From Billgrantia desiderata (GTDB lineage: Bacteria > Pseudomonadota > Gammaproteobacteria > Pseudomonadales > Halomonadaceae): DNA of 64,000 nt. The position numbers and the translations under genes are program-made. Every line of letters starts with the position of its first letter. The first letter of the stretch is position 1. This document shows positions 43,623 through 52,317 of the stretch, in pieces. The notes under the pieces are model-generated. The model worked only from the letters and a program-made list of their open reading frames with translations. It did not search any database and was not told the DNA's origin. The stretch lies in the NCBI GenBank assembly GCA_011742915.1, contig JAAQTN010000011.1, forward strand, positions 56,054 through 120,053. Direction: 5' to 3'.

Positions 43623-44019
43623 CGGTGTCTCCTTCACCTTGGATCATTCCTTGAACATTAAGAATAAGAACTAGGATAGCGAGCTATTGTTCCGCTCGCC
43701 TTAGCATAGGTGGAGTCGCTTGGGATCGTTATCCAGGTGAAGAAAGAACACCCACTCGGTACCGCTCAAAACAGAAAAAATTCCACGGGTTCAGCGGTAT
43801 GCAGTGCGGGGCAGGGCATGATTCAATCTGCCCATATCGACACGCCGAACAGGCTGCTCCCACCTCATTCGTTACCCCTACTCGATGACATGCGGTCGGC
43901 GCTTTACGCGCTGGCTGTTCGGCATGCCATTGCCTTGATTCGGGAAAACCGAAGGAGAGGCGAGGAGACGCCCGGGTGTCGAGACCGCATGCTCACATCA
44001 CGCTGACAGGAGGACCCTC
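43623..44019. other. Intergenic region upstream of the dehydrogenase-racemase operon
   Basis: About 400 bases. It holds the divergent promoter area for the lipid kinase gene (AT-rich around 43645-43690) and for the operon starting at 44020, plus the doubtful small open frame listed separately (43818-44006). No repeat or strong operator was seen. Confidence 0.4.
43818..44006 (+). CDS. Small open frame, hypothetical
   Basis: 62 residues from ATG 43818 with GGGGCAGGGC just upstream; the frame is also open back to a GTG at 43710. The product is basic with one helical stretch (LPLLDDMRSALYALAVRHAI, then ALIRENRRRGEE). It ends 13 bases before the dehydrogenase start. No family is recognised. Codon use is less biased than in neighbours, so it may be non-coding leader. 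Confidence 0.28.
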   Translation: MIQSAHIDTPNRLLPPHSLPLLDDMRSALYALAVRHAIALIRENRRRGEETPGCRDRMLTSR

Positions 44020-45222
44020 GTGCCCATGGAAAACCTCGCGACCATCCCAGCCACCATGCATGCCATGGTCCTGACCGGCCACGGCGACATCGACAAGCTG
44101 GAGTATCGAAGCGACGTTGCCACGCCGCGCCCAGGGCCGGGGGAGGTGCTGGTACAGGTCACCGCCACGGCCAAGAACAACACCGACCGCAAGGCTCGTG
44201 AAGGGCTCTACCCGACCAAGGACAAGGGCGAGGTGACCTCCTTCGCCATGGGCGGCGAGCCGACCCTGACCTTCCCGCGCATCCAGGGTGCCGACGTGGC
44301 CGGTCGCGTGGTGGCGGTGGGCGAGGGTGTCGCTGCCTCGCGCATCGGCGAGCGCGGCCTGCTCGACTTCAACCTCTACCCCGACGCGCGGCGCGACATC
44401 AACCTGACGCCGGACTACTACGGCCACGGCGCCGATGGCGGCTACGCCGAGTACATCGCCGTGCCGTCGGACCAGTTCCATCACGTGCCCAACCCGGAGC
44501 TCGCCGATGCCGAGCTGGCGGCGATGGGCATGTGCTCCTATCAGACCGGCTACCACATGATGACCTCGGCCAGGGTCGCGGCGGGGGAGCGAGTGCTGGT
44601 CAGTGGGGCCAGCGGCGGCGTGGGCGCCGCGCTGATCCAGATGTGCCGCATCGTCGGGGCGATTCCCTATGCGGTGAGCCAGCCCGACAAGGCCGAGGCG
44701 CTGCTGGCGCTGGGCGCTGAGGCGGTGATCGACCGCGGCGATCTCTCCACCTTCGTCGAGCGCGTGCTCAAGGCCACCGGTGGGGCGCCCATCGATGCGG
44801 TGATGGACCTGGTCGGCGGCGAGATGACCGATCTGTTCATCGACACCATGATCGGCGACATGAAGGCGCGCACCACCTACCCGCGGCTCTCCATCGCCGG
44901 GGCCAGCGGCGGCAACCTCAGCGAGATCATGTGGACCCGCATCTATCTCTACCAGGTGCAGATCTTCGGCGTTTCCCATGGCACCCGCGAGGAGGCCGAG
45001 CAGCTCATCGAGTGGATTCGCTCCGGCCAGCTCAAGCCGGTGCTGCACGCTGCGTTCAAGCTCTCCGAGCTGCACGAGGCCGAGCGCTACTTCGTCAACC
45101 GCGGCAGCAACTACCTGGGCAAGATCGTCGTCGTGCCCGATTCCCAATGGGCCGAGCACGGAGCTCCCTTCGCGCTCGAGGGCAATCTTTTCAAGGGCAC
45201 CGTTTTCAAGGACGACGCATGA
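44020..45222 (+). CDS. Zinc-type alcohol dehydrogenase/quinone oxidoreductase homologue
   Basis: 400 residues. MDR-family fold: N-terminal GroES-like part (GEVLVQVTATAKNNTDRK, IQGADVAGRVVAVGEG) and Rossmann part with VLVSGASGGVGAALIQMCRI (NADP-type glycine motif). The cysteine cluster that binds structural zinc in classical enzymes is absent, so it resembles the zinc-free quinone-reductase branch. GTG 44020 lies 6 bases after AGGAGG and is preferred over ATG 44026. Its stop overlaps the start of the proline-racemase-like gene (ATGA), so the two probably act on the same compound, perhaps a hydroxyproline or cyclic imino acid derivative. That substrate is a guess. Confidence 0.8.
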   Translation: MPMENLATIPATMHAMVLTGHGDIDKLEYRSDVATPRPGPGEVLVQVTATAKNNTDRKAREGLYPTKDKGEVTSFAMGGEPTLTFPRIQGADVAGRVVAVGEGVAASRIGERGLLDFNLYPDARRDINLTPDYYGHGADGGYAEYIAVPSDQFHHVPNPELADAELAAMGMCSYQTGYHMMTSARVAAGERVLVSGASGGVGAALIQMCRIVGAIPYAVSQPDKAEALLALGAEAVIDRGDLSTFVERVLKATGGAPIDAVMDLVGGEMTDLFIDTMIGDMKARTTYPRLSIAGASGGNLSEIMWTRIYLYQVQIFGVSHGTREEAEQLIEWIRSGQLKPVLHAAFKLSELHEAERYFVNRGSNYLGKIVVVPDSQWAEHGAPFALEGNLFKGTVFKDDA

Positions 45223-46262
45223 GCCACGAACTGACCCTGCAACTGCTCGATACCCATGCCGGCGGCGACGTCAGCCGGATCGTGATCGGCGGCATAGACC
45301 CGCTGCCCGGCGACACCGTACGCCAGCAGATGGAGTACCTGGAGAACGACGCCGACGGCCTGCGCAAGCTGCTGCTGGGCGAGCCCTACGGCATCCCCGA
45401 GATGTCGGTGGATCTGATCGTGCCCGCCTGCGACGCCAGGGCGCAGATGGGCTACATCATCATGGAAGTGATGGGCTACCCCATCTATTCCGGCTCCAAC
45501 ACCATCTGTACCGCCACGGCGCTGCTCGAAACCGGGCTGATCCCCAAGCGCGAAGGTATCCAGCACTTCACGCTGGAATCCCCCGCCGGGCTGGTGAAGA
45601 TCGAAGCGCGGGTCGAGAACGGCGTAGTGGAGGCGATCACCTGTGGCGGTCTGCCGAGCTACATCGACACCCATCGGGCCACCATCCACGTGCCCGAGGT
45701 GGGCGACGTGACCTACAGCATCGCCTACAGCGGCGGCTTCTACGCCCTGGTGGATGCGGCCGAGCTCGGCTTCTCGCTCAAGCGCGAGGAGGAGCGCGCC
45801 CTGGCCGAGTGCGCTCATCGCATCGTCGAGGCGATCCAGGCGCGCAGCGGCTTCTCCCACTACACCCTGGGCGATGTCGGTCCATTGCCGTTTCTGCACT
45901 TCATGGGGCCGGTGGAGCAGATCGCCGATGACTTCTACCGCTCACGCTCGACGACCTACGTGCACCCCGGCGTGATCTGTCGTAGCACCACCGGTACCGG
46001 CACCTCGGCGCGGCTGGCGCTGATGCACTACGAGGGCACCATCAAGCCCGGCGACCGGCTGGAAACCGTCTCGCTGCGCGAAACCGGTTTCATCGGTCAG
46101 TTCATCGAAGCGCGTGAGGCCGGCGGCAAGCACCAGGTGGTGGAGAACACCATCACCGGCAAGAGCTACGTGTTGGCGCGCTCGGAGATCGTGGTCAACT
46201 GCGAAGATCCGATGGTGGATTGTGGCGGGGTGCATCATATCCTCAGCGCACGTCACCCCTGA
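45219..46262 (+). CDS. Proline racemase superfamily protein with Ser/Thr at both Cys sites
   Basis: 347 residues. The diaminopimelate-epimerase-like fold of the proline racemase family is clear: LLDTHAGGDVSRIVIGG, FTLESPAGLVKIEARVENG, and a GTGTSARLALMHYEG segment. In racemases and epimerases the two catalytic cysteines lie in CGHGTI and RSPCGTGT. Here the first site reads SGSNTI (Ser91) and the second RSTTGTGT (Thr258). Loss of both argues against two-base racemisation; dehydratase-type members carry Thr at the second site. The substrate is probably a hydroxyproline-like imino acid, by family. Co-translated with the preceding dehydrogenase. Confidence 0.82.
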   Translation: MSHELTLQLLDTHAGGDVSRIVIGGIDPLPGDTVRQQMEYLENDADGLRKLLLGEPYGIPEMSVDLIVPACDARAQMGYIIMEVMGYPIYSGSNTICTATALLETGLIPKREGIQHFTLESPAGLVKIEARVENGVVEAITCGGLPSYIDTHRATIHVPEVGDVTYSIAYSGGFYALVDAAELGFSLKREEERALAECAHRIVEAIQARSGFSHYTLGDVGPLPFLHFMGPVEQIADDFYRSRSTTYVHPGVICRSTTGTGTSARLALMHYEGTIKPGDRLETVSLRETGFIGQFIEAREAGGKHQVVENTITGKSYVLARSEIVVNCEDPMVDCGGVHHILSARHP

Positions 46263-46279
46263 ACGCGACCGTGGCGCCG

Positions 46280-47284
46280 TCAGTCGTAGCGGCGGCGCCA
46301 CTGCTTGACGGCGATCTGCTCCTTGACCAGTTCGAGCATGTCGACGAGCACCTGTTCGGTCACCCGGTCGGTGTGCTCGTCGACCTGCAGCCAGGTATCG
46401 AAGCTGCTGTCGGCGAGGCGTTCCACCAGGGCCGTGAACTCCGGCGAGCGCAATCCCGCCATGGCTTCGTCCACCAGGCGGCAGGCCAGATCGCGCAGGC
46501 TCGATTCCATGCTGCGGGCGAGCGTATCGCCCATCGGCAGGCGGCGCAGGCGGCGGATCTCCTGACTTTCCGCCACGGTGCGGCCTACCAGCGAACTGAC
46601 GTAATGCATGGTCTCCTGGCGGTTGCGCGCGTAGGCATTGCCGGCCATCTCCTCCAGTCGCCGCGACAGCTCGTGAATGAGCTGCTGCTTGCGCGGCATC
46701 ACCACCCGGTCGACGACCCGCGTGGAGAGCGAATCGCTGGAACGGATCTGCTCCTGCATGTTGCCCAGCAGGCGGATCGCCACGCGGTCGGAGAGCTCCT
46801 CGAAGAAGATCTCGTAGTACTTGGCATAGACGGCATAGAGCCGCCAGCTGCGCACGTCGATCAGCCCCAGCCGGTGCAGCCGGGTGAGCAGCGAGATCAC
46901 GCGCAGGATGCGTAGCAGGCGGAAGCCGCCCACCGGGATGCAACCGAGCACGTCGTACCAGTGCACGAAGGGATAGAAGAACCAGCGATGGTAGCGGCGC
47001 TCGGCGATGGCCACCGCCCAGCCCAGCAGCACGTCGAGCACGAAGATGGCCACGAACACCAGATCGATCTCGACGAAATTCTCGTGGATATGCCGGTCGT
47101 AGGCGCCATGCAGCCCGGGGGCGATGATGGCAAAGGCCTCGTTGAGCGGGCCGAGCAGGAACAGCGCGTCGAACAATAGTAGCGCCAGGTTGGCCACCAC
47201 CAGCACGATGATCAATAGGTCCCAGACCAGGTGCAGGCGCTCCAGCCCGGGGCTCAGCGGGCGCGAGACTCTTCTCGACGGCAT
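46280..47284 (-). CDS. Voltage-sensor-like membrane protein without a pore domain
   Basis: 334 residues from ATG 47284 (GGAG 5 bases upstream). Four helices S1-S4 are visible at about 21-45, 70-95, 101-118 and 121-141. The last has Arg at 122, 125, 128, 135 and 138 (FRLLRILRVISLLTRLHR), an S4-type pattern. No S5-pore-S6 follows; the remaining 190 residues are hydrophilic and helical, including LSRRLEEMAGNAYARNRQET. It resembles proteins annotated as ion transporters in gammaproteobacteria. It could be a voltage-sensor-only protein or need a partner. Function unproven. Confidence 0.72.
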   Translation of the reverse strand: MPSRRVSRPLSPGLERLHLVWDLLIIVLVVANLALLLFDALFLLGPLNEAFAIIAPGLHGAYDRHIHENFVEIDLVFVAIFVLDVLLGWAVAIAERRYHRWFFYPFVHWYDVLGCIPVGGFRLLRILRVISLLTRLHRLGLIDVRSWRLYAVYAKYYEIFFEELSDRVAIRLLGNMQEQIRSSDSLSTRVVDRVVMPRKQQLIHELSRRLEEMAGNAYARNRQETMHYVSSLVGRTVAESQEIRRLRRLPMGDTLARSMESSLRDLACRLVDEAMAGLRSPEFTALVERLADSSFDTWLQVDEHTDRVTEQVLVDMLELVKEQIAVKQWRRRYD

Positions 47285-47334
47285 GGTGGCTCCTTGCACG
47301 GCGTTTAGGCTAAAGCCTAGCAGCCATTCCCCTC

Positions 47335-47748
47335 CTACAACTTTATCTTGCCGCGCAGCGCCTTGGTCTGCCCCTTCTTCGTCTTCTTGTCCATGCGCTT
47401 CTGCTTCGAGGCGCGGCTCGGCTTGGTCGGTTTGCGCGCCTTGCGCGTCTTCACCGCTTCCTGGATCAGCGCCTTGAGCCGCTCCAGGGCGTCTTCGCGG
47501 TTCTGCTCGTAGGTGCGAAAACTCTGCGCCTTGATCACCACCACGCCCTCCTTGGTGATACGGCTGTCGGAGAGCGACAGCAGGCGCTCCTTGTAGAAGG
47601 GCGGCAGGCTCGAGGCGCTGATGTCGAAGCGCAGGTGCACCGCGGAGGCCACCTTGTTGACGTTCTGGCCGCCTGCGCCCTGGGCGCGTATCTGGCTGAG
47701 CTCGATCTCGTGATCGGCCAGCTCCACGCTATTGGAGAGTCGCAGCAT
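47335..47748 (-). CDS. arfB: Ribosome rescue peptidyl-tRNA hydrolase ArfB
   Basis: 137 residues, against 140 for E. coli YaeJ/ArfB. A release-factor-like catalytic domain holds the GGQ motif in IRAQGAGGQNVNKVASAVHL. The C-terminal tail is very basic (RKARKPTKPSRASKQKRMDK, then KTKKGQTKALRGKIKL) and enters the mRNA channel of stalled ribosomes in characterised homologues. It frees peptides from non-stop ribosomes without a codon. AGGAGG lies 5 bases before ATG 47748. Confidence 0.95.
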   Translation of the reverse strand: MLRLSNSVELADHEIELSQIRAQGAGGQNVNKVASAVHLRFDISASSLPPFYKERLLSLSDSRITKEGVVVIKAQSFRTYEQNREDALERLKALIQEAVKTRKARKPTKPSRASKQKRMDKKTKKGQTKALRGKIKL

Positions 47749-47787
47749 GTCGGCCTCCTGGCATTGGGTGCGATATCGGGTGGCAGC

Positions 47788-48681
47788 CTAGGCCTTGCTG
47801 CCGTAGGCCAAGCGTACCTCTTCGAACAGCCAGTTGGCGAAAGTCGCCATGGCCGCGCTGAGCTTGCGTGACTTGAGGCGCGTCAGCCAATAGCTGCCCA
47901 GTGCGGCGTGAATGTCGAAGGGCTGTACGACCTGGCCGCTGCCCAGCAGGCGGGCAAACATGCGCGGTGGCGCGAGGGCCACCCCGGCCCCCTGAACTGC
48001 AGCTTCCATCATGGCCAGCGAAGAGTCGAAAGTGATGCCGCAGGGGCGTGCGGGTGGGCGGGAGATGCCCGCGGCGGCGAACCAGTGGCTCCATTCGCTC
48101 TCGCGATAGGAGCGCAGCAGGGTGTGACGGAACAGGTCCGATGGTGCCTTGAGCGTTTCCGCCAGGCGCGGCGCGCACAGGGGAGAGAGCGGCGCATCGA
48201 AGAGCCGCTGAGCCTCGAGCCCATGCCAGGCCCCATCGCCGAAGCGAATGGCATAGTCCAGCCCTTCGCTGGCCATGTCCACCCTGTTGTTGTGGGTCGA
48301 AATCCGAACTTCGATCAGCGGGTGACGGGCCTGAAAGTGAGCCAGGCGTGGCAGCAGCCAGCCCACTGCAAAGGTGCCTACCGCACCGACATGGAGAATG
48401 TCGCGCACCCTGCCGCCCTCGAGCCGTTCCAGCATGTTCGCCATGCGGTCGAAGGACTCCCGCATCACCGGCAGCAGCGCCTCGCCCTCGGCGGTGATCA
48501 TCAACCCCCGGGGCAGGCGCTTGAACAGTGCCACGCCCAGGCGTTCTTCCAGCAGCTTGACCTGATGGCTCACGGCCGCTTGGGTCACGTTCAGTTCGTC
48601 GGCGGCGTGGGTGAAGCTCAGATGGCGCGCTGCTGCCTCGAAGGCACGCAGGGCGTTGAGCGGCAGATAAGGTCTCGTCAT
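47788..48681 (-). CDS. LysR-family regulator, GcvA/AmpR type, divergent from beta-lactamase
   Basis: 297 residues. LysR helix-turn-helix at the N-terminus: PLNALRAFEAAARHLSFTHA, ADELNVTQAAVSHQVKLLEE. The effector domain has GcvA/AmpR-like blocks (LDYAIRFGDGAWHGLEAQRL, MEAAVQGAGVALAPPRMFAR). It is transcribed away from a class D beta-lactamase across 125 bases, the same arrangement as ampR with its beta-lactamase gene. Control of that enzyme is therefore likely, though the inducing signal is unknown. Weak ribosome site before ATG 48681. Confidence 0.87.
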   Translation of the reverse strand: MTRPYLPLNALRAFEAAARHLSFTHAADELNVTQAAVSHQVKLLEERLGVALFKRLPRGLMITAEGEALLPVMRESFDRMANMLERLEGGRVRDILHVGAVGTFAVGWLLPRLAHFQARHPLIEVRISTHNNRVDMASEGLDYAIRFGDGAWHGLEAQRLFDAPLSPLCAPRLAETLKAPSDLFRHTLLRSYRESEWSHWFAAAGISRPPARPCGITFDSSLAMMEAAVQGAGVALAPPRMFARLLGSGQVVQPFDIHAALGSYWLTRLKSRKLSAAMATFANWLFEEVRLAYGSKA

Positions 48682-48806
48682 ATGCCCAAGCTCAGTTTAT
48701 GGCTCGTGCAAGATATCATGGTTTGTGTCGCCCTCCAGCCGGCCGCTACTCTGCGCTGCGACGCGTCGTCTTTACCAACAGAACCCTACGACAAGCGGAT
48801 GGAACC
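48682..48806. promoter_or_regulatory. Divergent promoter region of LysR and beta-lactamase genes
   Basis: 125 bases. For the beta-lactamase, TTGTGT (48723-48728) and TACTCT (48747-48752) lie 18 bases apart as a possible promoter. The AT-richer part (48685-48722) next to the regulator is the natural place for a LysR operator, but I could not pick a clean T-N11-A dyad by eye. Confidence 0.4.
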
Positions 48807-49628
48807 ATGAGTATCAAGAAGAAAGCCCTCAAAACATTCATGGCGGGAACGCTGGCCCTGGCGCTGGCACCGGCCAACGCACTGGCCGATGCCTGGCAGG
48901 AACGCAGCGACTGGAGCGAGATTTTCCGTGCCAACGAAGTCAGCGGCACCCTGTTGGTGGTCGACAAGCGCAACGGTAATGCCACCACGCTGGTACACGA
49001 CGGCGAGCGGGCCAGGGAACGCTTCGTGCCGGCTTCCACGTTCAAGATACCCCACACCCTGTTCGCCCTGGACGCCGGCGTGGCGGAGGATGAGTTCCAG
49101 GTCTTTGCCTGGGATGGCGTCGAGCGCAGCATTCCCCCGTGGAATGCCGATCAGGACCTGCGCTCTGGCATGCGCAGCTCGGTAGTGTGGCTCTACCAGC
49201 AGTTCGCCCGCGAGCTGAGCGAGGAGAGGGAGCGCCGCTATCTGGAAGCGATCGACTACGGCAACGCCGAGATCGGTGACGACCTCGAGAACTTCTGGCT
49301 CGACGAAGGCATGCTGGAGATCTCGGCCGAGGAGCAGATCGAATTCCTCGAGCGTCTCTATCGTAATGAGCTGCCGTTCGACGAGGCCGACCAGCGCCTG
49401 GTCAAGGATCTGATGATCACTGCTGCCGGCAGCGACTGGATAGTGCGTGGCAAGACCGGCTGGAGCGGTCAGCTCGGCTGGTGGGTGGGCTGGGTGGAGC
49501 GCCCCAACGGTCCGGTGTTCTTCGCTCTCAACATGGAAACCCCCAACCGCATGGCCGACCTGCCCAAACGTCAGGGTATCGTCGACGAGGCGTTGCGTAC
49601 CATCGAGGCACTGCCGCCGGCGAACTGA
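48807..49628 (+). CDS. bla: Class D (OXA-type) beta-lactamase
   Basis: 273 residues with a signal peptide ending at ANALA (about residue 27). All class D motifs are present: STFK (77-80, nucleophile Ser77 and Lys80, the lysine carbamylated in this family), SVV (125-127), YGN (151-153), FWL (163-165) and KTG (216-218) within IVRGKTGWSGQLGWWVGWVE. It should hydrolyse penicillins in the periplasm; carbapenem activity cannot be judged from motifs. It appears chromosomal, with no integron, IS or att site nearby, and is divergent from an AmpR-like regulator. Start ATG 48807, with GGATGGA upstream. Confidence 0.93.
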   Translation: MSIKKKALKTFMAGTLALALAPANALADAWQERSDWSEIFRANEVSGTLLVVDKRNGNATTLVHDGERARERFVPASTFKIPHTLFALDAGVAEDEFQVFAWDGVERSIPPWNADQDLRSGMRSSVVWLYQQFARELSEERERRYLEAIDYGNAEIGDDLENFWLDEGMLEISAEEQIEFLERLYRNELPFDEADQRLVKDLMITAAGSDWIVRGKTGWSGQLGWWVGWVERPNGPVFFALNMETPNRMADLPKRQGIVDEALRTIEALPPAN

Positions 49629-49643
49629 CCATCGCCCCCAGGG

Positions 49644-49668
49644 GCCGCCCGCGCTCGTCGTGGGCGGC
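49644..49668. terminator. Hairpin after the beta-lactamase gene
   Basis: GCCGCCC (49644-49650) and GGGCGGC (49662-49668) with an 11-base loop, between the convergent beta-lactamase and DUF1499 stops. Probably a bidirectional terminator; only two Ts follow. Confidence 0.5.
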
Positions 49669-49676
49669 TTCCAGGC

Positions 49677-50444
49677 TCAATCGAGGCGTCGCTCGACGGC
49701 CTCGAAGTAGGCGCGGATGCGAGCCGCATTGGCGCCTACGTCGCCGCGCCCCATACGCGAGGCTGAGCGGACGTCGAGGCGTATGCCGTCGTCGTCTTCG
49801 CTGAGGCGGATGACGATGTCGTCCTTGAAGCCGAACCAGGTGGTGGTATCGGTGGCCTCGATGCGGGTCAGGGAGTTGTGGGCCAATTGCCAGCCCATGT
49901 CCAGTGCCGCTGCTTCGGCGACGTCGCGGGCCAGATTGAGCGGCACGTCGAGGATCATCGCCTGGATGTCGGGGTAGGCCTCGCGCTGCTGGCGGGCCAC
50001 CGATTCGCCCGGGTACTCCACGGCATTGGGCGTTGCCTCGCGGGCGGCTGCCAAGGCTTCGAAGGCGGGCGGGTTCTCGGTATCGGTGGTGATGTCGTGT
50101 ATCGGCGGGGCCGTCTGGGCACGCTGCCAGTGCAGCCAGGGAACGGCGAGCATGGCGGCGGTGGCGACCACCACCACTCCGCCGATCAATGCCGGCTGCA
50201 GGCGCCGGCAGAAGGTCGCGGCGATCAGAGCCAGCAGCCCCAGGGCCGCGGCTGCGGCGGATAGATAGACGCCACGGCGCAGCATGTCGAAGGCGCTGCC
50301 CAGCGGCAGCAGCTCCAGGCGATAGGCCGGCCCGGCGCCGGCCAGCAGCAGTGCCGCCAACAGCAGCACCAGCAGGCTGAACCAGGCAAGGCGGGGCAAC
50401 CATCGGCCACCACGTGGGCGGCGCCGTGAGTTCGGGGTGGACAT
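49677..50444 (-). CDS. DUF1499 membrane protein
   Basis: 255 residues. Three N-terminal membrane helices (about 18-38, 58-80 and 85-105) precede a DUF1499 domain: NAVEYPGESVARQQREAYPD, DVPLNLARDVAEAAALDMGW, then RIEATDTTTWFGFKDDIVIR and DVRSASRMGRGDVGANAARI. The last block is the most conserved part of the family. Function unknown; such proteins are often near membrane or lipid genes. Convergent with the beta-lactamase gene. Confidence 0.85.
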   Translation of the reverse strand: MSTPNSRRRPRGGRWLPRLAWFSLLVLLLAALLLAGAGPAYRLELLPLGSAFDMLRRGVYLSAAAAALGLLALIAATFCRRLQPALIGGVVVVATAAMLAVPWLHWQRAQTAPPIHDITTDTENPPAFEALAAAREATPNAVEYPGESVARQQREAYPDIQAMILDVPLNLARDVAEAAALDMGWQLAHNSLTRIEATDTTTWFGFKDDIVIRLSEDDDGIRLDVRSASRMGRGDVGANAARIRAYFEAVERRLD

Positions 50445-50637
50445 GACGATGCTCGACTAGCCAGGAATCGATACCTTCAGCATATCCCCTCGGGCCGGGA
50501 GTTGCCGTAAGTCGGTTTGCATTTCGCCACCTCCATGCCGCTCACGACTGCTATCGTTTGCATAAGGTTCATGCCAAAACAGCGCATGGAAGCCACGTAT
50601 TGGCGCGTGCAAGCGCGCCTCGCAGGAGGCAAGGGAT

Positions 50638-52221
50638 ATGCCGACTCGCTCCGATTCCGATCGCTACGGAAGTTCCAAGCGGCACAACCTGCTCGGCGTG
50701 CCCGTACATCGCGCCGTCTTTCTCTCCTCGGCCACGCTCATCCTGGCTCTGGTGGCCTTCGGGGTCGCCATGCCCGAACGTCTCGAGGCCGGCGCCGAGG
50801 CGGTGCAGGACGCCATCTCCCACAATCTCGGCTGGTTCTACCTGTTAGCGATGAACGCCTTCCTGATCCTGGCGCTCTATCTCATTTTCAGCCGCTACGG
50901 CAGCGTCAGGCTCGGCGGCGAGGACGAACGGCCGGAGTTTTCCAACTGGGGCTGGTTCTCGATGCTGTTCGCCGCCGGTACCGGTGTGGGCCTGCTGTTC
51001 TACGGCGTGGCCGAGCCGGTCTCCTTCTTCGCCGACCCACCCTTCGGCGAGGCCGAAACCGAGCAGGCGGCAAGCGATGCGCTGGTCCACAGCTACTTCC
51101 ACTGGGGACTGCACGGCTGGTCGATGTATGGCCTGGTGGGGCTTGCGCTGTGCTACTTCTGCTACAACCGCGGCCTGCCGTTGACCATTCGCTCGGCGTT
51201 CATGCCGCTGCTGGGCAAGAAGCGGGTGGAGGGGCCCATCGGCAACGGGATCGATGCCATGGCCGCCACCGGTACGCTGATCGGCGTAGCCGTATCGCTG
51301 GGCCTGGGCGTGCGCCAGATCAATACCGGCCTGGAGCACGCCTATGGCATACCCGACAACATCGGCGTGCAGATCGCGTTGATCGCCGGCATCACCACGG
51401 TGGCGCTGATATCGGTACTCTCCGGCCTGGCCAAGGGCATACAGCAGCTGTCCAAGCTGGCGCTGCTCATCGGCGCCGCCCTGGTGCTCTATGTGCTGCT
51501 GTTCGGCCCCACCCAGTTCATCTTCAACTCGATGCTGCAAAGCTTTGGCAATTACATCAACGAGATTCCCAGCCGCGGTACCTTCACCGAGGCCTTCAAT
51601 CCGCCGGATGCCGAAAGCTGGCAGAGCGAGTGGACCCTGTTCTACTTCGCCTGGTGGATCTCCTGGTCGCCCTTCGTCGGTCTGTTCATCGCCCGTGTCT
51701 CGCGTGGCCGCACGCTGCGTCAGTACCTGCTCGGCGTACTGCTGGTTCCCACGCTCACCTCGGTACTGTGGCTCACGGTAATGGGCGGTTCGGCGCTCTA
51801 TCGTGAGCTGTTCGAGGCGGCCGGGCTGGTCGACATCGTCGAGGACGAGCCCGAGCTGGCGTTCTTCCTCTTCCTCGACCACTTCCAGATGCCCGAATGG
51901 ATCGTGACCACCAGCATGACCCTGATGATCGTCACGGTGGCGATCTTCTTCATCACCTCGTCGGATTCCGGTTCGTTGATCATCGACATCATCACCTCCG
52001 GCGGCGACCCTCATCCGCCCAGAACCACGCGGATGTTCTGGGCCATCATGGAGGGCGTGGTGGCGGTCATCCTGCTCACTGCCGGCGGTCTGGAGGCGCT
52101 GCAGGCGGTGGCGACCATCTCGGGGCTGCCTTTCGTAGTGATCCTGCTGCTGATGTGTACCGGGCTCTACCTGGGGCTGCGACGCAACGAGAACGGCAAG
52201 GACGGCCAGGCATCGAGCTAG
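50638..52221 (+). CDS. BCCT-family betaine/choline-type transporter
   Basis: 527 residues, twelve helices. BCCT signatures: the glycine-rich GTGVGLLFYGVAEPVSFFA on helix 3, and the tryptophan-rich segment FAWWISWSPFVGLFIARVSR with its conserved loop RGRT. Members import glycine betaine, choline or other quaternary amines with Na+ or H+ for osmotic balance, which fits a halophile. It lacks the long C-terminal regulatory tail of BetT-type carriers. AGGAGG lies 8 bases before ATG 50638. The 193 bases upstream hold its promoter; no clear operator was seen. Confidence 0.92.
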   Translation: MPTRSDSDRYGSSKRHNLLGVPVHRAVFLSSATLILALVAFGVAMPERLEAGAEAVQDAISHNLGWFYLLAMNAFLILALYLIFSRYGSVRLGGEDERPEFSNWGWFSMLFAAGTGVGLLFYGVAEPVSFFADPPFGEAETEQAASDALVHSYFHWGLHGWSMYGLVGLALCYFCYNRGLPLTIRSAFMPLLGKKRVEGPIGNGIDAMAATGTLIGVAVSLGLGVRQINTGLEHAYGIPDNIGVQIALIAGITTVALISVLSGLAKGIQQLSKLALLIGAALVLYVLLFGPTQFIFNSMLQSFGNYINEIPSRGTFTEAFNPPDAESWQSEWTLFYFAWWISWSPFVGLFIARVSRGRTLRQYLLGVLLVPTLTSVLWLTVMGGSALYRELFEAAGLVDIVEDEPELAFFLFLDHFQMPEWIVTTSMTLMIVTVAIFFITSSDSGSLIIDIITSGGDPHPPRTTRMFWAIMEGVVAVILLTAGGLEALQAVATISGLPFVVILLLMCTGLYLGLRRNENGKDGQASS

Positions 52222-52317
52222 CCATTGGGCATTGAGCGCAGCGTGCTTCCCTCTCTAGGCTGGTATCAGGCAGGCGTGGAGGGGGAAATACCGGTCCGAT
52301 GAGGAGTCAAGAAGCCC

